Shown here piece by piece: positions 56,173-64,000 of a stretch of 64,000 nt of DNA (positions within the stretch are counted from its first letter, which is position 1; each line of letters opens with the position of its first letter). The position numbers and the translations under genes are program-made. The notes under the pieces were generated by a model. It had not been told where the DNA came from and did not search any database. It was given only the letters and a program-made list of their open reading frames with translations. Origin of the DNA: Bryoerythrophyllum caledonicum (lineage: Eukaryota > Streptophyta > Bryopsida > Pottiales > Pottiaceae). The DNA is taken from assembly GCA_963971425.1 (NCBI GenBank), contig OZ020522.1, forward strand, positions 5,058,168 through 5,122,167, written 5' to 3'.

Positions 56173-57655
56173 GTGAAGGTAGTATACATGTTGATGATTG
56201 TTGAAGATAGCTCAAGTGTTGGTCATGGTTTAAAGATGAGTCCAAGTGGGAGTAGTGAGACGCCTTCGTTGGTTTTGGTGGACGAATCTTCCAAACCAAG
56301 TACTAGGGATGATAGCAATTCCAAGAAGGAGAAGACGGCGGATGGTGAAAAAGAAGGTGCAATTATGGGGCCTTCAACAATACCTACATCAACATCAAGT
56401 GGTGATGAGGATAGTGGGAGCACTTAAGAACCTCAATTTCCAAGAAGGGAGCAGCGGCCGCCTGAGGAGTGGTGGATGAACCATATCTTGCCGCAACATA
56501 AAGTGGGGCAAGCCAATGTCACCACTCTCAAGGATCCATTGAATGTGTGTGAAGCCATGCAATTCGAGGATGCGAGCATGTGGGAGGCGGCCATGCAAGA
56601 GGAGTATGACTCGCTCATGGCAAATGAAACTTGGGAGTTGGCTCCCCTTCCAAAGGGTCGCAAGAGCATTAGATGCAAGTGGCTATTTTGCACAAAGAAG
56701 GATGCTTCGAGTCAAGTTGTACGCAACAAGGCACGATTGGTGGCAAAGAGATACTCTCAAGTTGAAGGAGAGCACTTCCTTGAGACCTTTGCTCCCGTAG
56801 AAAATTCAACACCATTAGGTGCATCTTTGCGCTTGGAACCGCGTTGGATTTGGAGATGCATCAAATGGATGTGAAGACCACATTTTTGAATTGTGATTTG
56901 GAAGAGGACATCTACATGAGCCAACCACAAGGTTTTAAGAAGAAGAACTTTGAGCATCTTCTGTGCAAGCTCAAGAAGTTGTTGTACAGACTCAAACAAT
57001 CACCAAAGGCTTGGTATCCACGGATCAACTCATTTTTCATCAAAGAAGGCTGTAGAAGAAGTGAAGTTGATCACTCATTGTATATTGAGTTGGATCTTTC
57101 ATGTATGCCATAGTAGCTATATGACCTGACCTTGCTTTTGCGGTGAACATGGTGAGTCAATTCATGTCTAGGGTTGGTCCATTTCATTGGAGTGCGGTGA
57201 AGTGCATTATGCGGTACTTGCAAGGTATCAATGATAATAAGTTGTATCTTGGCGGTAAGGACATTGCTTTAAGGGGCTATTGCAATGCAGATTGGGCTCG
57301 AGATGCGAATGAGCGTCATTCAACAACAAATTATGTGTTCTTTGTTGGAGATGGTGCCATCTATTGGAATTGCAAGAGGCAACCCACCATTGCCTTGTCC
57401 ACGCCAAACACGGAATACTTGGCAACTAGCCAAAGTACGAAGGAGATCATTTGGCTTCGCAAGCTCTTGGCGGATGTGGGGTTTGTTCAAGAAGGAGCAA
57501 CAACCATCATGTGCGACAACGAAGGGTGCATAGCCATTGCAAAGAAGTCCACACCACATACGCACAAAGCACATTGATGTGCAACATCATTTCATTCATG
57601 CGAAGTTGGAGAATGGGGAGATTTGCTTGAACTATTGTCCAACGGAAGACATGGT
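56173..57655 (+). pseudogene. Copia pol remnant: RT and RNase H
   Basis: Ser-rich linker, then QRPPEEWW after a TAA at 56,425, then the RT start (MWEAAMQEEYDSLMANETWEL, written here to its 21st residue less one: MWEAAMQEEYDSLMANETWE), RKSIRCKWLF and HFLETFAPV. A frameshift near 56,810 leads to HQMDVKTTFLN, LYRLKQSPKAWY and VDHSLYI. Sequence then jumps near 57,080 directly to MYAIVAI and PDLAFAVNMVSQF, so the YVDD region is deleted. The RNase H part follows (GYCNADWARD, ALSTPNTEYLA, HHFIHAKLENGEI, CPTEDM) with one more frameshift near 57,575. The tail resumes at 59,746 after a foreign insertion. It is not functional. Confidence 0.85.
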
Positions 57656-59745
57656 TCGGTGTAGACAAGGGTTATTCCGCACTGACTACATAGAGTTGGG
57701 AAACCATGTTTGTGGGTGATTGATTGTCGACGTGGCGGTGGGAGGCATGGAGATGGTCATTGGAGAGAAGCCCAGTTATCCACAGCTTTTGCACAGCTGA
57801 CATTATGGATGGCAAATATTGAACGATGGAACGTCATCTTCTTATTACCAGCGGCTGTGTATGCGAACGAGGAGTTTTTCACAATGGTGAAGCTTTGAGA
57901 GGGATGTACTATGCGACGTGGATGTTGGGCATTCGATTCCAACTCGGTTAATCCCCGTGCTCTCGATTTTACAGAGAATGGGCGTTTGGAGCAAGTAGTA
58001 CAACCGATTGGCGATGTTGTGATTTGTATGCACCACCCTGTGGGTACAACTCCTGGCTCGAACTATGTTTCTGGAGACGTTTCACTTCCACTTGTATTCT
58101 TGGATCACTGGAGTGAGGCACGCCAACCCTCTGAAGTTGATTCACTTGAGAGATCTCCATTAGAGCTGGCAAGACTAGTGGGCTCATACTTGCCCCGTGG
58201 TTGGGGTTTAGTGGCGTGTAACATATCTACGGCCATTCCCACGATCCTTGAAGGAGATTTCCAGGGATCAGAGATTTTCATCATAGACGATTGTACAGAC
58301 AAAGTTTCATTCTTGTACAATGAGTTGTCCGACAATTTCCAAGGACAACTTTTGGTCACGACTGGTGGAACAAGTACTGGTTGCAATATCGTACCTGAGA
58401 CCGAAGAGGCGGTTGGTGGAGAAACGACTGAAGATGACAATGAGGACGGAGGTGGTTTAAATGAGACATTGCCACGTTCAGGTACGACTGAAGATTCCTC
58501 ATCTCGTAGTAGCCAGAGCTACAGGACTTCAGACACCGATGAAGATGAAGTGAACCAGTCTCCTCCAAGAGAGAGGATTCCATCAACGCAGCGGGCGGTG
58601 GGAGATATTTCGAGGGAGACGTCTGCAACACCTATAGAGAGGATGCAAGATACTGGTGTAGTGGATGTTAATTTGGCCGCAGTGGCAGGAGAGGGGCGTA
58701 CATTGGATGGTCCTAGGCTGGAGGTGGAGGAAGACTCATTGGATTTTTTTTCGGTGCAGAGGAGGATTTCACAGCCTTCGATGCCTTCTCAATTAGAGCC
58801 AGTATCGGAGACACATGAGACGTTCGGAGGTACCTCATAGTGATACCGGACCAAGTTTGCCTTCCGTTCCAAGATCTAGCGTATCCGAGGACATCATTGT
58901 ATTTCAGGGGGCCTTCTCCTCAGAGCGAGAGATGTCCTTTAATTCAAAGGATGGCTTTTTCTACAATGATGACAGCGTAAGGCACACGCGGGAGGGTGTT
59001 CCTGGCAATTATCGATATGTTGAGTGTGCGTCCATTAGCACTGAAGATGTGGAAGATCGTCCAGTGTAGGATCATGAACTGTCTGCTATGGTAGGTAGCG
59101 CCATTGGACACGTGGAGGGAGTCGTTGCGCTAGAAGATGAGCTCTGAGCCTTGGAGCTTTATACTATAGTAGAGCATGCACGTAGTTTAGGTGGCAAGTA
59201 CGTTAGTATAATGCAGTTTGAGATGTGTCTATCGTTCAGTGAGTGATATATATTTATATATTGGGTGGTCCATGTGATATGTTTGATTTTAGAATCTCTC
59301 AGTAATAGTGTGAAATTGCTTGATTATGTATGTTTTTGCATTATAAAATACAGTGAGGTACTTTACACTGTTGTTGGAAATTGTATATATATTTTTGTAT
59401 CTCCGCCACATTGTATTTGTAGTGCAATATTCTAAAATCCTATAATAACTCAAAACACATTTATAATCTCTTTGGGCACATGATTATAATTTTGTAGCAG
59501 GATTTGCAAACTATATCAGAAATCATATATTTTCTAAAAAAAGGTAGCGAGTGTAAAAAATATTTTACTGATGTGAACATTAAGATGCCAATGTTTGACA
59601 CGACAAACACCAAAAATTTGTGATAAAAAACATACTAAACTTTTGCCAAATTTTGTTTGTTTTTTAAGTTATGAGCAAATAACTTGTGGCTTTCTACTAG
59701 CAACCAATGCACTTGGCTAAGTGCATAATTGCTTAATTGGGTGTT
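57656..59745 (+). mobile_element. Foreign 2.1-kb insertion inside copia pol
   Basis: Matches the reverse complement of 12,187-14,265. The copia protein runs up to CPTEDM just before it and resumes with VLTKALARE just after it, which is the normal continuous C-terminus of copia pol. The segment is therefore an insertion, not a transduced 3' flank. Its right end is the hairpin-plus-TAATTGCTTAATTG terminus; its left end lies inside the coding region of the parental family, so this copy is truncated at that side. Confidence 0.8.
57661..59069 (+). pseudogene. C-terminal part of the unknown 12-17 kb family
   Basis: Begins inside the protein (RQGLFRTDYIELG), has a 1-nt loss near 57,698, continues with WVIDCRRGGGRHGDG to MVKL and a TGA (57,896), then reads on in the same frame from 57,899 through MRRGCWAFDSN to 58,838, followed by a 1-nt gain and a last frame to TAG 59,067. 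The 309-codon stretch after the TGA is open here, while the 12-17 kb copy has several stops. It includes LVGSYLPRGWGLVACN, IDDCTDKVSFLYNEL and acidic Ser-rich disorder. Both copies share the TGA after MVKL. Function unknown. Confidence 0.75.
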
Positions 59746-59840
59746 GGTAGCCTATGTATTGACAAAGGCACTTGCAAGAGAGTGACATCAAAGGTTAGCT
59801 ATGGCGGTGGAATTGCGACATGGTAACTACAGGCAAAGTC
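59746..59840 (+). pseudogene. C-terminal tail of copia pol
   Basis: Encodes VLTKALARE, a TGA, then HQRLAMAVELRHGNY, the usual end of copia RNase H after the AD-(I/V)LTK motif. It directly continues the CPTEDM end at 57,655. Confidence 0.75.
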
Positions 59841-59844
59841 AGAG

Positions 59845-60255
59845 TGTTAGAGTTAAAAGTTGCTAGTAGTTATATTGGCAATATAAATAATTATCGAGGT
59901 AAATTTAAAGGGGAAAATAAATGCGGAAAAATAATGAGAGGTGAAAAAAACTAGAGAGGTACATGTATGGCTCAAGGTAAAAGAGGTAAGACCAACCCAC
60001 ATGTCTTGCATGGAAGAAGGAAGGACAAGTGGATAGCCATGAATTGGCATAGAGAGACTTAAAAGTTGTTTGAAAATCCACTTGCAAGATTCTTTAAAAG
60101 GCACCTGCAAGTTGCTTCAGACGCCACTTAGATGTAATATAAGTAAAGGCCTTTGAAAGAAGGCAATATCTCACTCCAACCGTTGTTTGTACTACCTTGT
60201 GTGTCTTTTATTTGCTTGTGCAACCATCTCTCTACTTCTTTAAACATCAATATTA
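59845..60255 (+). repeat. Copia 3' LTR
   Basis: Begins TGTTAGAGTTAAAAGTTGC, has AATATAAATAATTATC near 59,878, and shares AATATCTCACTCCAAC and ACCATCTCTCTACTTCTTT with the 5' LTR. The exact end near CATCAATATTA is uncertain. Confidence 0.7.
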
Positions 60256-60623
60256 GTGCTACGAGTAAGAAAATAAATTTAATTAATATATAACTGACAT
60301 AGAAAAATTAAGACTGATGCATATCTTGTATTTAATCTATATATATTGTATATGTGCATTATTGTTCTTTTCTTGGCATAATTTATGTACATAATTTTTT
60401 TAATGGCGTTAGATATTCTGAAAGATATGCTTGATTTTTTTGAGTAATAATTTAATATCATACATGAATGTTTTGTACAACAATATGCCATTTATCATGC
60501 TTCACTTTCATTTTTGTATGACATCACTTCTTTATTCCATCGAATTGATACATCATTCCAATTGAATTTTTGAGTACATATGGCACCTATTTTCAAATAG
60601 TGGAATGCCACTTCAGTTCTGTT
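60256..60623. other. AT-rich spacer
   Basis: No gene or repeat recognised; the last part may be decayed Gypsy integrase that I cannot align. Confidence 0.4.
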
Positions 60624-61210
60624 TGGAAAAAGTTGGCTCTGATTGAGGATTTGGACAATCCCGAGAGGTGGGCCCAATGTCTACAAGATTAAGTGGAGTT
60701 CTTCAAGCGGGCCGTGCCTATGGCCATGGAGAACTTATCGATTCTTTAGGGCGTGACACCTTACAGTACACTTATATTCCTACGCTGCCTACCAATCTTT
60801 GTTGCAACAGTTTTTCCACGAGGAATTACGTTTATCTGTATCATGAGGCGCCCACAACGTTGGACGTCAAGGGAGGGCGCACTATTCTTCACGTGAAGGA
60901 TATATTGCCCAATGGCACTTTGTTGATGGAAGGCAAGGATGGCCGGGAGTCTTGGAAGCACTCTAAAAATTGTACTCCATATCATTTACCCACTGATGGC
61001 TCCGTTCCTCCGAAGTTGGCTGTTGTGCCAGACGGCCTTCCGTATTTTGTGTGGTGAGAAGAAGGGCGCGGCTATCATGTTGTTTTGTGACCATTGCCAA
61101 CGTGGTTGGCATATGGTTTGTTTGATGCCGCCTCTTTCTACTCTACTGTCCCGAAATTGGACTCGCCCTTGTTGTCGGAGGTCTTTAACCCACATTTCAC
61201 CCGATGAAAC
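60624..61210 (+). pseudogene. Gypsy integrase C-terminus fused to PHD finger
   Basis: Three frames in order: WKKLALIEDLDNPERWAQCL and EFFKRAVPMAMENLSI with TAA and TAG between; then RDTLQYTYI, YVYLYHEAPTTLDVKGGRT, VKDILPNGTLLMEGKDGRE; then, after a frameshift near 61,050, CGEKKGAAIMLFCDHCQRGW, HMVCLMPPLSTL and NWTRPCC. The last part is a PHD finger (Cys4-His-Cys3) with its first and one late Cys changed. This integrase-tail-plus-PHD layout resembles Gypsy elements of green algae and early plants that I recall, in which the PHD may tether integration to marked histones. The copy is dead. Confidence 0.75.
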
Positions 61211-61534
61211 AACTTCAATTCCTTGTTGATTTGTCACTGTGTGATGCATTGCTATCCGGTTGGAGTTCTTGGTTTTGATTCAGGGATAAGCAACGTGAAG
61301 ATTGACCAACGAATTGGCACCAAAGTTGCCTAAAGCAATTAAAGATAGGGCTCACATTGCATTGGGCCTACCCTCTCTTTGTTACTTCTCCATATGCTTA
61401 TTGATTTGGCAATGTACGACATCTTTGATTGGATGCGTACAAGTGTTGCAGCGACATCATCGTGCGTTTAGTCTTGTTAGTGTTGTTTGGTCCTAGCTGA
61501 ATAGAGGGTTTTTTTATCCGCTAGGGGGGACACT
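61211..61534. other. Gypsy 3' untranslated part with polypurine tract
   Basis: Between the PHD remnant and the LTR. A polypurine-like tract CTAGGGGGGACAC at 61,521-61,533 lies directly before the LTR start, the usual plus-strand primer position. Confidence 0.55.
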
Positions 61535-61998
61535 TGAGGGTGTACTATGTATACTTGTTTTAGTGTATGTTTTTTGTTCAATTGATGTTGGTTAGGACTC
61601 TTGATCTGTTGTGGTTATCGATCTTTCTTTCTACGACAACTGTCTTAGGACGTGGCATCAAGGGCCTCTTCGTATCGTGATACTTTAGAGTAGACTAGTT
61701 TGTTACTAATCTACTAGTTTAGGGACATGCCGCAGGGCACTACATTCATCCGTGGATGATTTTCATCTACTTAGGGTTGTGTGTGTACGTATAGCGCCGC
61801 ACACGTCCTTGACTTGACGTCTTTGTTAAGTCAAGCTTTGTGAGTGAGTTAGAGAGTGTTTAGTGATCACTTTTGCTTGTAAGAGATTGTTTAGTATTAG
61901 TACATGCTCAACATTCTCTTATAATACTTGTACTTGTTGATTTTTCCTTTGTGAAGTGCGAGACGCTTGACTACTTTTGTGGTTTACTAGTTGTTCTT
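61535..61998 (+). repeat. Gypsy 3' LTR, 464 bp
   Basis: Starts TGAGGGTGTACTATGTATAC right after the polypurine tract. The first 100 bp recur from 61,999, exactly 464 bp later, which sets the LTR length. Confidence 0.65.
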
Positions 61999-62100
61999 TG
62001 AGGGTGTATTACGTATACTTGTTTTAGTGTATGTTTTTTGTTTATTTGATATTGGTTAGGACTCTTGATCTATTGTAGTTATCGATTGTTCTTTACACAA
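61999..62100 (+). repeat. Second, truncated LTR copy
   Basis: TGAGGGTGTATTACGTATAC and about 80 further bases repeat the LTR start with scattered changes, then stop at the border of the dispersed AT-rich repeat. Tandem LTRs can arise by unequal recombination, or the insertion of the AT-rich repeat cut this copy. Confidence 0.6.
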
Positions 62101-62109
62101 CACAAATGC

Positions 62110-62760
62110 ATTTTCATACCAAAAACACTTCAAAACTGCTTGTTCTTGTGCAATGAGTAACGAAGTAATAAAAAACTTTTATTTCTACATACAAACTTAG
62201 GATCTAAATAAAGACTTGTTCATTAACGTCCTCACAAAATTAGAACATATTGAAATATTATAGTGTTTGAAGTAGAGAAAACCGTTCATTTTCCTCCCTC
62301 CTTTGAGTGGATGAGTATACGATGACTACACTTGGTGGAAATTTTTTGCACTACTCAAGGTCTGAAAACATTACCATCATGTTAATCATGATGTTATTTC
62401 CATGTGCACAAATTTTTAGAGGTAGATAAAGGATGTAGCGTATTCAAAACAAATGTGCAAGGAGTGGAGGTTCATAATTGCTAATTCACGTTTTATTTTT
62501 TTGTGAACTAAATATGTTTTAGATTGATAATCCAAATGGTCAATAAAAAGGTTTACATTATATCTTGTAGTTGAAAAAATAGAATGTAAGAAATATGAAG
62601 ATCGCTAACTTTTACGTGGAAAAGAAGAAGTTTTTCCTCGTACCTTGCTGGTCAAAGTGTGACAAAGTGTGAAAATGTTTGACTTAGATTATTATGCTAT
62701 TTTCCACTTAATTCAAGAGATTTTTTTTGATAACATGAATGAAAATGTCCATCTACAAGT
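62110..62760 (+). repeat. Dispersed AT-rich repeat family, further copy
   Basis: Same landmarks as the copies at 2.2 and 54.7 kb (CCAAAAACACTTCAAAA, AGAGGTAGATAAAGGATG, TGCAAGGAGTGGAGG). It lies directly before the Tc1 remnant. Confidence 0.8.
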
Positions 62761-62879
62761 GAAATTTCATAAAATAATGTTATAAATTGACACCATAGGA
62801 ACGTACCCAAACCTTCAGAGTCTCCCGAGGGACCTCTGAAGGCCTTGAGGGGTTAAAACAAGTTAAACAGACTATAAAG

Positions 62880-63345
62880 TTCGGCGATGATTTGGTCATG
62901 TTGTGGGGTTGCATGACATTCCACGGCCTAGGCATATTTTGTAGAATCGAAGGAAGAATGGATCAACATTAGTACAAAAAATTCTTGTAGAGAGGTTTAA
63001 TGTACAACATTATGGCATTTGATCTTTGATCCTTCGACTTTGATTTGTCAGCATGACAATGATTCCAAACATACAGCAAAAAGTGTTTGCCAATGGCTAA
63101 GATCTCAAAAGTTTGATGTTTTTAAGTGGCTTGCACAATCTCCTGATCTAAATCCAATTAAACATATCTAGGGAAGGCTAAAATGTCGTCTTAAACAGTA
63201 TAATAGTGCTCCAATAGGAATTTTAGAGTTGTGGAAACGTATTGAAGAGTGTTGGGCTTCTATAAAACCAGAGGAGTGTAGGAGGTTGTACTATACAAAA
63301 GCATGCAAGGACAAATCCAAGCTGTCTTAGCTGCCAAAGGTAAGT
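62880..63345 (+). pseudogene. Tc1-like DD34E transposase remnant
   Basis: Encodes MLWGCMTFHGLG, IEGRMDQH, two TAGs and a TGA, a frameshift near 63,030, then CQHDNDSKHTAKSV, WLAQSPDLNPIKHI, TAG (63,169), GRLKCRL, ELWKRIEECW and a CRRLYYTKACK tail. The QxDND and SPDLNPIEHLW landmarks of Tc1 transposases are clear; the catalytic Glu is changed to Lys and the conserved Trp after it to TAG. The N-terminal DNA-binding half is absent. Tc1 (DD34E) elements are rare in plants, whose mariners are normally DD39D. Confidence 0.85.
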
Positions 63346-64000
63346 GGAAAAATATTAAATTGTTTTTTTTGTTGAGGATGCAAAACTGAGGCAAGAGATA
63401 CAATTTTCTTTGAATGTAATTTTCTTGTACACATTGATGCAAAAAGGACTTTCTTTTGCACCAAATTGTAGTCCACTGAAACTACTACCTTACATAATAT
63501 TTCATTTGTGCAAATCTATTGCCAATTTTCTTGCACTAGTAATTGAATTTCAAATTACAAGAATTTGACTGAGGTTTGCCAAACAATGTATATATGTGGG
63601 CCTAAGTGCCATGTCAACACCCAACCACATAGACTAAGAGCCATCTCAGCTCTGATCTACGTATACCCAAGCCACATTGACATAGACAAAGAGCCATCTC
63701 ATTGGCCAATACATCAATTATGCAAACACGGGAACCTAGCCCTACTATATATAAGATGACCCATTTTTACTTTTAGGAACTCTTCTAAGGATTTCACAAG
63801 AAGGGAGATGTGGACAAAATCCACCCTATTTTTATATGTAAGGGACTCTACTTTTACCAAGGTGGGGTCTCCAAACGTAAACTGAGACAATACGCCCTAA
63901 CTTGACAAAAAAAACATCTAGACCTCGAAATAAGAAAGCAAAAAAAACAAGGCCCACCTCCAAAATCTCCAAAATAACGATGTAGGGGTGACTCCGCATG
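63346..64000. other. Spacer, nothing firm
   Basis: AGAGCCATCTCA occurs twice (about 63,640 and 63,690). ACTATATATAAGATGACCC near 63,742 resembles a Helitron-type start but lacks the leading TC. No gene called. Confidence 0.35.

Larger units (their letters stand above)
53820..60255 (+). mobile_element. Ty1-copia retrotransposon, decayed, with insertions
   Basis: Two related LTR-like segments in the same orientation (53,820-54,217 and 59,845-60,255) flank a decayed copia pol. Gag, protease and most of integrase are missing, and no primer binding site is visible after the first LTR. Insertions inside are a dispersed AT-rich repeat (54.7-55.3 kb) and a 2.1-kb foreign segment (57,656-59,745). The LTRs are clearly diverged, so the element is old. 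Confidence 0.75.

Overview
The window looks like a transposon-dense stretch of a streptophyte nuclear genome, from a plant or a plant-lineage alga. Three things point this way: short GT..AG introns (54-94 nt), a plant-type Ty1-copia polyprotein, and MULE-type transposases with SWIM fingers. An ordinary flowering plant seems less likely, because the window also holds an animal-like DD34E Tc1 remnant, a LINE with 2A peptides and RNase H, and a Gypsy integrase fused to a PHD finger. I cannot name the species. No rRNA, tRNA, organelle DNA or clear housekeeping gene was found; the only long intact-looking genes belong to mobile elements or have no function I recognise.

Layout. 0-7 kb: tandem repeats, then a decayed MULE/SWIM transposase (copy A) with a decayed divergent partner. 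7-12 kb: a TCCGGA-dense stretch, an orphan spliced reading frame and AT-rich spacer. 12-17 kb (minus): one long unknown protein frame broken by stops; its last third recurs in inverse orientation at 57.7-59.7 kb, inserted inside a Copia element. 17-21 kb: tandem and dispersed AT-rich repeats and a small CpG-rich island. 20.9-24 kb: a DUF7869-like gene interrupted only by TAG codons. 24-33.4 kb (minus): an almost intact LINE with 2A-like motif, APE endonuclease, reverse transcriptase, RNase H and a zinc knuckle. 34.1-46.0 kb: a divergent gene pair, a seven-exon gene with a ParB/sulfiredoxin-like domain (minus, 895 aa) and an intact two-exon MULE/SWIM transposase (plus, 1156 aa). The 4.6-kb second intron of the ParB-like gene holds seven tandem units of about 520 bp, each centred on a near-perfect palindrome. 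46.8-52 kb (minus): low-complexity DNA and an intact 546-aa LINE ORF1-like gene with leader repeats. 53.3-60.3 kb: Helitron-like ends and a Copia element with both LTRs. 60.6-62.1 kb: a Gypsy integrase-PHD end and LTR. 62.9-63.4 kb: a Tc1 pseudogene.

Most notable candidate system: the pairing of a MULE-type transposase with a divergent ParB-like gene carrying a palindrome array in its intron. A decayed second pair at 1.6-7 kb suggests a two-gene transposon. Next are the duplicated 2A motifs of the LINE and a recurring CAG-to-TAG / CTGG-to-CTAG decay pattern that fits CHG-methylation-driven mutation across unrelated elements. All family calls are by eye; no database search was possible.
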